Source of the DNA: Botryotinia globosa
Taxonomy: Eukaryota; Ascomycota; Leotiomycetes; Helotiales; Sclerotiniaceae
Length of the DNA: 64,000 nt
Reading direction: 5' to 3'
NCBI GenBank assembly: GCA_014898425.1
Contig: RCSZ01000006.1
Span: 2,630,719 to 2,694,718, forward strand
The notes under the pieces are model-generated. The model was not told the DNA's origin. It searched no databases and worked only from the letters and a program-made list of their open reading frames with translations. This document shows, in pieces, positions 13,397 to 25,131 of this stretch (its first letter is position 1; the number at the start of each line of letters is the position of its first letter). The position numbers and the translations under genes are program-made.

Positions 13397-13953
13397 ATAT
13401 ATATATATCCAATTTATAAAAAGAAAAAAAGATTGAAATCCTTTTCTTTTCGAAATTTTTAATTAACAATAAACAATCTTTAAAATCGATAAGTGATTTC
13501 TTTTTTATAATGTTTATAAATAGAATAAATAGAATTTTTATAGTTTTCTCTTATTTCTTTATTTATTTCGAAATTTACATAAAAAGTAATAAAGATTTTG
13601 TTATTCAAAATAAAACTTTGAAATTCCTTAATATCATTTTCAAAATAGAAATTATTAAAAATTATAATTTTCTTTATATAAATAAAGATATTAAATAAAA
13701 AAAGAGAAAATTTGATTTTTAAGTAATAGATTTGATTAAATAATTGTTCTTTGAGACATTTTTGAATTTTTGAATTTTTCATATTAATAGAATAGTTTCT
13801 TGATTTAGAATGAATAATTGAATTTTAAATTCTATAAAAAATTAAGGTTATATTTGAATAAAAGATTACAATATTATATAATTCTAAATCTTATCAAATT
13901 TATAACCTATTATAAATTATATACTTAATAAAGAAAAGCTAGATTAAATTGAG

Positions 13954-14180
13954 AATAATACTATAATAATACTATAATAATACTATAATAATACTATAAT
14001 AATACTATAATAATACTATAATAATACTATAATAATACTATAATAATACTATAATAATACTATAATAATACTATAATAATACTATAATAATACTATAATA
14101 ATACTATAATAATACTATAATAATACTATAATAATACTATAATAATACTATAATAATACTATAATAATACTATAATAATA
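13954..14180. repeat. 11-bp tandem array, unit ACTATAATAAT
   Basis: About 20 perfect copies. Confidence 0.95.
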
Positions 14181-14546
14181 TCATAAGGAGAACTTAGAAT
14201 TATAGAATATAACATATATATAAAACTATATTAGAAAAAGAATTTCAAGATAAAAATCTAAATTATTTATTTTTACTTTTTCTAATCCCTTATATAACCT
14301 ATAATATATAGAAGATATATATAAGAAATTTGATTTGAAATCAATATTAAAAAAAAGATTATTATTATTATATCTATTATTCTATGTTTGAATTAACTTC
14401 TATATAATATTTAAAATTCTTCAAAATAAAAAACCATTAGTTTAAATAAAAAATTAATAAAGGATGTGTGTTTTAAATAAAGAATTCTTTATTTTATTTT
14501 ATAATAATCATCTTCCTTATATAAAGAAGATAAAGAATATAAGAGA

Positions 14547-14696
14547 TGTTACAATATATACGTTATCGTGTCCGATCGAGCTAAGTACGACACTAAGCTC
14601 AAGTCGATCGTATATATAGCTTTGTAGTATACTCTCTTTAGTTCTATAGCTTTTAATTCTAAGATTGATCTCTAAACGCTCGTTGGGTTCGTTGTA
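14547..14696. mobile_element. Solo LTR-like insertion (150 bp), TSD AGAGA
   Basis: Starts TGTTACAATATATACG, ends TTCGTTGTA (CA mutated to TA), flanked by AGAGA at 14542-14546 and 14697-14701. GC content well above the surroundings. No second copy in the window. Confidence 0.8.
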
Positions 14697-14871
14697 AGAG
14701 ATTTTTCTTATAATATTAACTTTTTATTAATTTACTATAATAATAGAATTTTATTATTATAATAAGTTCTCTTAATATAATAATAATATCAAGTGATTTA
14801 ATTAATATTTATAGAAAATAATGATATCAAATTAATTTTTATTAATAATAGATTTATTATATTTAATATAA

Positions 14872-15175
14872 CTCTTTTTTGATTGATTATATAAGTTTTA
14901 ATTATATTTATATTATTTAAGCTTTAATTTTCTATAAAAAATTTCATTTTGAAATTAGTATTATAGAAGATATATTATTTAAAAGTCTTTAAATATATTC
15001 TATATAGTTACTACTTTTTCTTTTTTTTCTCTTAATTAAATTTGAATAATTTTATTAAAGAAAAAATTTATATTTATTAATTTGATATTATATTATAAAA
15101 CTAAGAATATTATGTAGAGAGTTTAGATTAATCGAATTATTTGAATTGGGTTTTAAGCTAAGTGAATTAACTTAT
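14872..15175 (+). repeat. Diverged copy of the 41.3-41.96 kb repeat
   Basis: Same order of blocks as the tandem pair at 41256-41955 (GATTATATAAG..., TATATAGTTACTACTTTT..., AATTTTATTAAAG), heavily AT-shifted. Confidence 0.6.
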
Positions 15176-15197
15176 ATATATATATATATATATATAG

Positions 15198-15341
15198 TGT
15201 TAGGATATATATATAGTAGTAAGCTATCAGAACTTCAATTCCTGATACTATGTCTTTTATAGTTAGATTGTATATGTGGCGTAGTGGTAAAGCTTACAAC
15301 TTCTATTTGATTCTATACGTATTGATTCTATACATATAATA
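15198..15341 (+). repeat. 5' LTR of TRIM copy 1 (family B)
   Basis: TGTTAGGATATATATATAG ... ATATAATA, the last bases being the mutated form of GTGACA. Confidence 0.9.
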
Positions 15342-15615
15342 GGGTATCAGGGATTAAGTCAAATAAATACTATTCTGGGATCTCTAATTAAAGCTTACTT
15401 AATTGAAAATAGATTTTCCTAATAAAAAGCGGGTTAGAGGCGAGGATGTACTGTTTAATAATTGAGTATTCTGAATTCATTAATAATTGATTATTAATAG
15501 TGAGGATATGGCTAATATAATTATTGTATTATATATCATATAATTAACTATATAAATAAATATTCTTTATAATTATTAATCTTTTTAGGATGAAAAGAAT
15601 AAAAGAGGGGAGCTC

Positions 15616-15759
15616 TATTAGGATATATATATAGTAATAAGCTATCAGAACTTCAATCCCTGATACTATGCCTTTTATAATCAGATTGTATGCGTGGCAT
15701 AATAGTAAAGCTTACAACTTCTATTTGGTTCCATGCGTATTGGTTCCATGCACGTGACA
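15616..15759 (+). repeat. 3' LTR of TRIM copy 1 (family B)
   Basis: TATTAGGATATATATATAG ... TGCACGTGACA. Confidence 0.9.
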
Positions 15760-15806
15760 TATAGTATTACGATTCTTATAGACAGTGAGATTATTAAGAA
15801 GATAAA

Positions 15807-15948
15807 TGTAAGTGTGATTGAAGTAAAAGAGATAATATTTAGGATTAGGAGCAAGGACCAAGATAATGGTCCTTGATTACCTAATCTACGCTAAGCTAAT
15901 TTAGTGTATATGCACGTGATACGTGATCATATGCTTAAAAGTATAACA
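15807..15948. mobile_element. Solo LTR-like insertion (142 bp), TSD ATAAA
   Basis: Starts TGTAAGTGTGATTG, ends AAAAGTATAACA, flanked by ATAAA at 15802-15806 and 15949-15953. Contains AAGGACC...GGTCCTT, a short hairpin. Single copy in the window. Confidence 0.85.
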
Positions 15949-15953
15949 ATAAA

Positions 15954-16553
15954 CCTCTAATAAATTATTTAATTTTGAGAATTTTCTTTCTGAACTCCTA
16001 TTAGTAACTTCAATTATTATACTATTATCTTCGAAAATCAGTAGATAAAATAAATCTTTAGATGTTCATTATAGATAATTATTGTTGTTATAAAAAAGAT
16101 TCGATTTTTAAAAAACTTATCAATAGGAAAAATTCATATAAAAGAAAGACTATTATTAAAAAGAATCTATTATTAAGAAACGATATTGAATAGATTTATT
16201 ATATAAGAAAAACTATTATTAAATAAAAACTATTAAAAGAACTATATACTCTTAAGAGATATTACTAATGAATATTTTATTAGAAATTATTTTCTTGAAT
16301 TACAAGCTAAGAATATACTCAAGTAAGTCTTATTCTTTTCGCTTCAAGCATATAAAAATACTATAGTTAAAATTTAGAAATACTAGTTTATAAAAGCTCT
16401 TCTATACTATCCGAAGATCTTCCTAATGATTTAAGCTAAAATTAAATACTATATTATACTAAACTTTTTTATAAAAATACTTTTCCTACGATAGATTTTT
16501 TTAATCATACATTTTTCGAATTCTTAATTCTTTTTAATAATATATTTTATTTA
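15954..16553. other. AT-rich non-coding DNA
   Basis: No gene or boundary seen between the solo LTR and the copia element. Confidence 0.5.
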
Positions 16554-16558
16554 GTAAT

Positions 16559-16728
16559 TATTGATATCAACTTGATTGATATAAGTGTAAGTACTTAGTC
16601 CTATATTGTTATATTCATTCTTAATTATTATTATCTATAAGAAACTAGATATTAAATATATAAGAAAGCATTAGTACAATGCTAATTAATATAGTGCTCT
16701 CTTTGATTATATAATCGATGTCCCGATG
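16559..16728 (-). repeat. LTR of the copia element (3' LTR in element sense)
   Basis: Matches 22693-22862 throughout with C/T and G/A differences; the inner end at about 16728 is altered. Confidence 0.75.
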
Positions 16729-19700
16729 TTGATAATTTTTTAAAGATAAATACAATTATATACTTTAATCTATAATTTATTCTTTTAAATATAATATTCT
16801 CTTAGCTCTATCTAGCTTTTATATCTCTACTCTTTTTCTATTTAATATATTACTTTAATAATTATTTTATTAATATCAATTAAATCTTTTAATATTTGAT
16901 ATATACTATTTTTGATTATAATATTTATAGAATTCGATTTCCTATTAATTTATTTAATCTTTATAATTTTTTTATTCTTATAGTATTATTTTAAAGTTAT
17001 AATATCAATTAAAAACTACTTTTTTATATTTATATCGAATTTAATTAATAAGTTATATAATAACTTTGAATCTATATAAAGTATAAATAATATTGACTTT
17101 TTAGATTTAAAAATAATATTAATAATATCTTTAATAGTAGTTTCGATATCAAAACCTAAAACTAATATATATAGCTTAAAAGCTAATATATTTCTAATGA
17201 TTTTTTTATATTTAATTGATATTCAATATATAATATTAATATTATTCTATTTGTTTATTAAATAGATTATATAATTCGTTTGTAATAATAAATCAGTATT
17301 ATTAATAAATAATATATTAATAAAAACAATTAATTTGATAGAATTTATATCTAAATATATAAATATAAATCCTTTTTTCAGATTGTTCATTTATTATTTA
17401 ATAACTTTATTAAGCTTATTTACATCTTTTTTTTTGAATCTATTATTTGAATAATAATAGAAAAATAATAAAATGCTTTTGATTGATATAAAATTATAAT
17501 ATATACTCCCTTTGTATATTAAGCGATATATTAATTCTTCAAAATAATATTTTTTCAAACTTTTCTTTTTGTTTTATATATATCGATATTTCTAGCTATA
17601 ATCAATCTAATATTATTATATTGTTTCTTTTAATTAAAATAAATCTTATTACTTTTAAAAATAATTAAATAACTATTAAACCTAAGTAAATAATCTTTTA
17701 TAAATTGCTCTTTATCTTTAATCATAAAATTGACTTTGTTTAGTTGCTTTTATTCCAAATATATAAATCTTTTGTTTATAACTATAAGAATATTATTGAT
17801 TTGAAGCTCTACGATATCAATATTATTGATTGAATAAAGTAAATAAGGGTTATATATAGATTGTATTATATTCAGTTTATCCCTATAATAATTGTAATAG
17901 ATTTCAAACTAATGATTTTCTACTTCAAGAATATTATATAAAAACTTTATAATATATAAAATATATCCATTCTTAAATCCAACCTCTTTTAATATTTCTA
18001 TATAAATAGATTTATTCAAAATCATAATCGATTGAATATATACTTATATAATATCCTACAAATAAATTTAAATATATTCATTTAATACTTATAGAATAAT
18101 AATATAAATAAAAATAATATATTAATTAATATATTGAATAATAAATAATTATATTAAAACAATAATTTTACTCTTATTTTGATATATCTAAACTATTAAT
18201 TATAATTTTATATATACTCTATCAATACCCTCTTCTTTTATTTCATTAATAAAATATAATTTGAAAAATCTCATTTCAAACAGAATATTATCTTTTAAGA
18301 TAATCTTAAAGATTTTATTTTTTATTAATCTATCAACTTCCTTATATCACAATTCTATATATCTTATAAATATATTATCTTATAAAAATATAATTAATTA
18401 TAATAATTTTATAATGGATTTTTTATTAATATCTATTATATTGATTATTCTAATCAAATTGCTTTTTGTATAACAATATAATTATATATCTGATTATACT
18501 ACTAATGATAATATTTGAAATTATAATATCTCTATATATAATATATCAACAATTATAATATTACTATTATTATCATTCATATTATTGTTTTTTGATTCTA
18601 TTCTTTTAGATTCTATATAAAAAGATTATATAGATATAAACTGGAATTTAATTAATTTATTAGAAAATTCTATTTTATATATCTCCTTATTTATTTTAAT
18701 TAGAATATATAATCCAATCCATTTACCTAATATATTACTACCTTTTCTCTTTTTTTATACTAAAATTTCTGAATTTAATAGTAAAATAAAAATAGATATT
18801 ATAGATAGTTTATTCCTCAATTTCAATATCTTTATAATTTATTTTTTAACTCAAATATGATATACTTTTGTTATAGCTTTTTTTTATAGTTTTTATATAT
18901 TGAATAATTATTATAATTAATAAATTAATATCATTTAATTTGAAATATATTCTATAAACTAATAATATAGAAATAAGTTTATTTAATCTTGTTAAATCAT
19001 GTATAGCTTTTATTACCATTTGAAAAACTATCACTTTAATTAAATTATTATCTTTAAGTTTTTTTATTAAAATTTTATATATACAATATAATAAATGATA
19101 ATATCTTTTGATAATACTTATAGAATTATATACTTTAATAGATATATTTTTGATAGTGATTGATATAGACTTTACATTTTAAACAAATTCTTTATTTACA
19201 AAATTCTTTTTAATATTATAAATAATATAGTCTAATGATCTAATATATATATTAATCTAATATTTTTTGAGATTGTTGAATATATATTTAGTAGAGATAT
19301 TTTCAAAAAACCAAATTATTTAATAATATATTACTTTATTGATAATATATAGAATCAGATTGTTTATAATATATATAATATTAACATAAATAATATAATT
19401 GAATTCAATGTTTTTTAATAAAATAAATCTAAAACGTTCTAATGATTTGCTATATATTTGATAATATTTGTAATATTTAGTGAGATACTTAATAATATTA
19501 TTACTTTTGTTATAATTTATTTGTTATAATATATAATAAAAACATTATATCAATAAATAGCTAAATTGTTAATATAAATATTATAATTTTATAATTATTA
19601 AATAATAATTGTTCTAATAAATCGATTTTTAGATGAATTGATTTATATCTACTTTTTTTATTAAAAATGTATATCCACATTTTCTAATAATAAAATATTT

Positions 19701-20297
19701 ATCCTTTAAAATAATAAATTAATTAATAATATTATTATAAAACATTTGAAAATAATTTATGTTTTTAAGATTCAATAGAAATAGAATATTAATATCTATA
19801 ATATAAAAATCAATATCTTCGAATAATATAATAGTTCGAAATAATCCTATTGATATTATAATTCTCTTTTCAAACATATATTTATAGCCTCTGTTATTAA
19901 TAAATTATATTTAATTGAATAGATTTATTTTCATATATAATATTATTCAATTCCAACTATAAACTTCTCTATATATACTATATCAATATATATACTAAAG
20001 AATTCTTTATTTGTATAACTTATATAAAAGATATTTATTATATTTTTTATAAATAAATTGTTTTAATAGAGTTTTTAATTATTATATATAATATTATATT
20101 GAATAATAATTGATTGAATATTTTCTAGTTACTAATAGATTCAGAATTTACAAAAAATATCTTATCTATATTATCTTCAATATCAAGATTTATAAAAAAC
20201 AAACCTATTTCGATTTTTGAATTAAATTTTGTATTAATAATCTCTCCCTTATATTCAATTATCTATTGATTGTAATACTTATTAAATATATTATTAC

Positions 20298-20850
20298 TGT
20301 CACGTGCATGGAACTAATACGCATGGAATTAAATAGAAGTTATAAGCTTTACCACTACGCTATACACGCAATCTGGCCAAAAAGCATAGTATCAGGGATT
20401 GAATCTAATAGCTTATTATTATATATATATTCTAATAGAGCTTCCCTCTTTTATTCTTTTCGTTTCGAAAAGACTAATCATGAAGAATATTTATTTATAT
20501 AATTAACTATATGATATATAATACATTAATTGTATTAACTATATCCTCACCATTAATAATCAATTTATTAATGAATTCAGAATATTCAATTATTAAGTAG
20601 ATACATCCTCGCCTCTAACTCACTTCTTATTAAGAAAATCTATTCCTAATCAAGCAAGTTCAAATCAGAAATCCCAGAATAGTATTCATTTAGCTTAATC
20701 CCTGATACTCTATTACATATATAAAACCAATACGTATAAAATCAAATAAAAGTTGTAAGCTTTATTACTACACTATGCACGTAATCTAGTTAAAAGGCAT
20801 AGTATTAGGGATTGAACCTAATAGCTTACTACTATATATATATTCTAACA
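20298..20850 (-). mobile_element. Complete TRIM-like element, copy 2, nested in the copia element
   Basis: Inverted relative to copy 1. LTRs at 20298-20437 and 20711-20850 (140 bp each); exact target duplication ATTAC at 20293-20297 and 20851-20855. On the minus strand the same order is seen: TGTTAGAATATATATATAG LTR, then the PBS-like GAGTATCAGGGATTAAG, about 270 bp internal, a GAATAAAAGAGGGAAGCTC purine tract, then LTR. Internal sequence matches copy 1 along its length. The 78-codon frame at 20266-20502 is accidental. Confidence 0.92.
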
Positions 20851-22692
20851 ATTACTAATATCTTTGATTTTTTCTCTATATTCACATCTATTCTTATCTT
20901 ATTCTTCTTTAAAATATTTTATTGATTAATATTCTTTTTTTATATATATCCAATAATAATTACATTAATTAAAAAAATCTAAATATTATTGTAATTTGTT
21001 ATATAAATTGTTTTTAAAACTATTATTATTTCTGAAATCTTTGAAATTACTCCAATTATTACTATAATTATTATTACTATAGAACTTTCTATTAATAAAT
21101 AATATTACATCCTTTTTATTTTTATATAATCTTTTCTATATATTAATAAATTATTACAATTAATTAATCAAATTAGATATCTTTTTTTTTGAAATTAAAA
21201 CAAATTAAATTATATATTTTTATATTTTTATAAATAAATATAAGCTTATTATAAAAATAGAATATTTACTACATAACAGAATCAAATCAATATTATAATA
21301 TACATAATTGCTTAATTATAATTATAAAATATTTATTGAATAACTTATTTCTATACTCTTTTTTAATCGATTTCAGAATAATACTATTTCATTTCGATAG
21401 TATATTTTATTGATATTCATTTTCTTTAAAATTATTTTATATATAGATACAAAGCTCTTTAAATATTAATAATAATAAACTATAATTAATATAAAAAAAC
21501 TAAAATATACTTTCTTTAAATATAATTGGAAACACCTTATAATACATATTTATAAATACCTCCACATATTATAAGATTTTATAAAATATCGAAAACTTGA
21601 AATCGAAATTATGATTATTCTTATTATATTTCTTATTATTAATATAGAATTTCGATAAATTAACAAAAAATTATATATTAAAATATAATACTAATATCTT
21701 ATTTTTCAGGATTTATAACCTTTATCATTTCTATCACTATTATTATTTCTATTATTAGAGTTTCCTACATTATCATTTTCATTATACTCATTTTTATTGT
21801 TTTTGTTTGTATATTTGAAATTATTTTTAATAAATTTATAAATAGTTTTAAATTTAAATTTAGATTTCTTAATATTAATATTTTTTAAAGCTTTTTGAAT
21901 TTATACTTTTGTTTATTTATTAATAATAGTTTTATAAAATTGTTTAAATAAAGCTATAAATACTTTAACATTTGTTTTTGATAAATATATTCCTCGAATA
22001 TATAATATTATATATAACTTTTGTATATAAATCTAATAGATTTTCAGAAATTATATAGCTATAAATATTCTGAAATTATAGTGAAAGATTTCTATTAGAT
22101 TATTATTATTAATATTCTTATAATTGTATTGTTTATATTTAAATTTGATATATTTAATAAACTTTTTATTATTAATAGCCATAGCTCCTTTATTGTTTAG
22201 TATTGCTTTTAATGAATTAAGCTATTCCTTATATTTTTCTTCTTTTTTTTTGTGTATATTTTATCAATGATATTCTTAATAGTTAGAGTAATATCGTTTT
22301 CCGATATGATCATATATATAAATAAGGGTATTTCAAGAGTTATTATAAATATATATATATTTATATATACAAGAAAGTTTCTTATAAATATAAAAAATAA
22401 TAAAAATCTTTGTTTTTACATATTACAATATATAATATAAAAATGAATGTATAATGAATACAAAATCGATTTATTACATTTATTAAAACCAAACTTCTTG
22501 AATATATCTTCCCAATATAATTATTTGGAGTATATTTTTTAGTATTACAAGAAAAGATAATGTACTATATCTAATATAATAATATCTTTTTTATAATTTT
22601 TTTTAGAATTTCTATCAATCCTAAATATTATATAAAAACATCCAATACTTTTAATAGAATTGAAAACCTTAATTTATAATATCACTAATTAA

Positions 22693-22862
22693 TATTAATA
22701 TCAATTTAATTGATATAAATATAAATATTTAATTTTATATTGTTATATTTATTCTTAATTATTATTATCTATAGGAAATTAGGTACTAAATATATAGGGA
22801 AGCGCTAGCACGACGCTAGTTAATACAATACCCTCTTTAATCACATGATCGATGTCCCAACA
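22693..22862 (-). repeat. LTR of the copia element (5' LTR in element sense)
   Basis: Minus strand begins TGTTGGGACATCGATCATG. Keeps the GCGCTAGCACGACGCTAG hairpin near 22802-22820. Related to the solo LTR at 44967-45128. Confidence 0.8.
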
Positions 22863-22986
22863 GTAATGAATATCCTTAAGTAGTAGAAATTTTTCCAAGG
22901 ATTTTCTTGATAAAAAGATTTCTTTCGAATATGTTTTTTTAATGGATTTTTTTTTCGAATCTACAAACTTCTATGGGCTCTGTATA

Positions 22987-24386
22987 TCACAATACTACCT
23001 TTGACTCCTCACCTCCATACCTAGATATCACAATTGAAGTCAAAAGATTGCCTGAAGCAGCGACCAAACACCCATCCACCAACCTCCATTCCTCAGCGCT
23101 GAGTTGTCCCTGACGACTCAGGGCTCTTAGCTCTTCTAAAATTTCATTCTCAGTCCAGAGCTGTATGGCATAAGCCATTGACTTCGCTGCTGTAACATCA
23201 TTGATACAATTGACCTGCATAGTAGTATGTACTAGATTAATCATCTCCTTTGCTCTTCCTTCAATAAATTGCTTTGCTTCTTTATCATACGAAGCAATAT
23301 CATTGGCAATAGAGATTTGATCACCAAGGTAGCCGAAAAGGCGACGAAGCTTTGGACTATGTAAGTCAACCCTCAAATGTAGAGAGAATTTGGTACACGC
23401 CCACGTAAATCTGATAAGAATTATTGTCAGAGAAACTCAGAAAATTGGAATGGCTGCTTCTACCTATTTGCAATGTCATCATAACGGTAATCAAGGTATT
23501 CCCGTATAGATGAAAATTTCTCAGGGTGCTCATGACGACAAAAATCAATAAGTTCTTGAAGTACCTCTGCACCTGCGTTTCCTCCATCTTCCTTATCCCC
23601 GTCTAAGAATCCTCGTCTGATTTCATGCATTCGTCTCTGTAGTGGAGTATCTGCTATAGATTTGGAAACATTGCCTTGGATACGTCCAATGAAATCATCT
23701 CGCACCTGGCTGGTCTTCGAGCAATAAGCTTGATGACTAGAACGACATACTTAGAGGGCTACTTACAAATTCTGAGGATGCATTTTCCCACATGTCTAGA
23801 GATTGTGAGAACAGGCTCTAAGAGGATAAGCTGAGACTAGGAAAAGCGGCTTACCGTCAAATATGAAGATCAAAATCACGCTTTGAGCCAGAAGCTGGAT
23901 TCGATTCTCATCCGCATCAGCAAACATGTAAATGCTAAAGCGACTATATGTGTCCAGAACCGGACTTCGGAGCTGGCGTCTGGCAAGAGTTGCCATAGAT
24001 TGTCCATTGGTTAGCATGGCATCTTTGCAGTGTTGATCCTGCGCAAATAACTCAAGTAACTCTCTCGTCGCCCTCTCATTTGCTTCCCAGTGTTTGCTCT
24101 GGCGAAAAGTTCCAAGCCCAGTGTGAACAGGTAGATTAGCTGCTTCAGGGTAGATGGAAATTCTATTGCTCCTAGTATCTCCCTGTATTTCGACTGATTG
24201 TAGTTGCAGCACGTCATTGAGAGTGATCTGTTGTGCCTGCAGCCATTTTGGCTTCCGAGGGAGATAATCGTAAATGTATCTAATTGGACAAATTATATCC
24301 GCATCCTTTCCATTAGTAAAGTTATCGAAACCAGCCGGGAGCTTCTTGAGTGATCCGTTGCCATTGGCTTTCATAACAAGATTCAT
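22987..24386 (-). CDS. Class I sesquiterpene-cyclase-type terpene synthase
   Basis: Four exons: 24386-23855, 23795-23767, 23705-23464, 23410-22987, giving 408 residues, the normal length for fungal sesquiterpene cyclases. The aspartate-rich Mg2+ motif DDMWE (residues 177-181) is created by the first splice. The NSE motif NDIASYDKE is at 304-312, an Arg near 261 (YRYDD) fits the pyrophosphate sensor about 46 residues before NSE, and the C-terminal Arg-Tyr pair is at 398-399. All catalytic elements are therefore intact. Expected reaction: ionisation and cyclisation of farnesyl diphosphate in the cytosol. It lacks a signal peptide or membrane helix. The start Met is the first in-frame ATG, about 30 residues before the first family-like block. 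The P450 upstream on the same strand is the likely next enzyme. The product cannot be told from sequence. Base composition contrasts sharply with the adjacent copia element, whose LTR ends 125 bp beyond the stop codon. Confidence 0.9.
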
Positions 24387-25131
24387 GTTGAGGAGCCTTG
24401 TTTGACAAAATTAAAGATTTCAAGGGGTTCCAGCCTTCAGGGTCTTTAAATGTTGGAAGTGCTTGCCCAAGCCATTAATAGTTCGTCAGCCAACTCAAGA
24501 CTACCTTTCGCCCGCTATCAGGGTGTTTCTGCAGGTTTCTGCAGGGTAGGAATGGCTAAGAAGTTCATCACTATGGAGAATGATGTTACAATCATGCAGC
24601 GACATGTGCGGCGTAAATAATCACTGCATGAGACATTTGGGAAGGTGCTCCGATAGAGCACGAAGTGTGGAGCACGAATTGAGGATATTACCAGGGGAAA
24701 CCTGGTAGTGATGTGGAGCGAAAGTGACTCCTGCTTAAGTCAGTTACTGTGATTATATCGAAGAAGCAGGGCTAGTGTGGTGTTTTCCATCACTTTGGCC
24801 AGATGACCGAGGAGTTATTTGATTTAGCATTGCAATGCTGACTACGGTTTCTATTCGTATATTGAGTCTTCGGTAAAATTCTACCAAGTATCAAATACAT
24901 CACTGAACCATGAATATCAAAGTTTGGCACCTGTCAAGGGACTCAACTGTTGAAGAATGCGAGATTTACCCGTCTAAGGACAGAGAAATTTCTGCCTGTT
25001 ATGGTATGTCATCAAGTAGGTTATGAAAAAATGCCAATCTAGGGATCTATATGCGACCTCCCGGAGTTATGCTTCATCATGATCGTTTATACAACGACAC
25101 ATCCTCCCAATCCATCGTAGAACTGGACTTT
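24387..25131. promoter_or_regulatory. Intergenic region between P450 and terpene synthase
   Basis: 745 bp of balanced composition holding the terpene synthase promoter and the P450 3' region. No further gene; frames here are shadows. No binding motif that I can name with confidence. Confidence 0.5.

Larger units (their letters stand above)
15198..15759 (+). mobile_element. Complete miniature LTR retrotransposon (TRIM-like), copy 1
   Basis: Two direct 144-bp LTRs (15198-15341 and 15616-15759) flank 274 bp of internal DNA with no coding capacity, and the whole is bounded by the exact target duplication TATAG (15193-15197, 15760-15764). Directly after the 5' LTR lies GGGTATCAGGGATTAAG, a plausible primer-binding site. 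Directly before the 3' LTR lies the purine tract AAAAGAGGGGAG. This is the LTR / PBS / PPT / LTR plan of terminal-repeat retrotransposons in miniature, which must be mobilised by proteins made elsewhere. The 5' LTR is more RIP-like than the 3' LTR. Confidence 0.92.
16559..22862 (-). mobile_element. Full-length, RIP-destroyed Ty1/copia LTR retrotransposon
   Basis: 170-bp LTRs lie at 16559-16728 and 22693-22862, with the target duplication GTAAT at 16554-16558 and 22863-22867. On the minus strand about 17109-17176 reads LGFDIETTIKDI and about 17271-17310 reads NNTDLLLQTNY, in the order and spacing of the copia RNase H block (NNxDLSSQxGY ... LASELY...GFD). An Asn/Lys-rich stretch on the minus strand near 21700-21900 is consistent with gag at the other end. 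The element thus reads right to left. A TRIM (20298-20850) is inserted in it; without that the element is about 5.7 kb, a normal copia length. All frames are broken. Confidence 0.85.

Noticed and set aside
13203..13469. 88-codon minus-strand frame with repeated Phe-Asn-Ser
   Set aside because: It is the translation of the 9-bp GAATTAAAT array; period nine always keeps a frame open.
9174..14180. CRISPR array
   Set aside because: The repeats are contiguous without spacers and the genome is eukaryotic.
15620..15760. True tRNA gene from the A-box-like GTGGCGTAGTGGTAAAGC
   Set aside because: Box order is reversed (B before A) and no cloverleaf can be closed; it is part of an LTR with matching partner and target duplications.
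23796..24386. Terpene synthase as a pseudogene with a broken DDxxD motif
   Set aside because: Unspliced reading gives FDGKP, but splicing at 23854/23796 restores DDMWE and all exons stay in phase.
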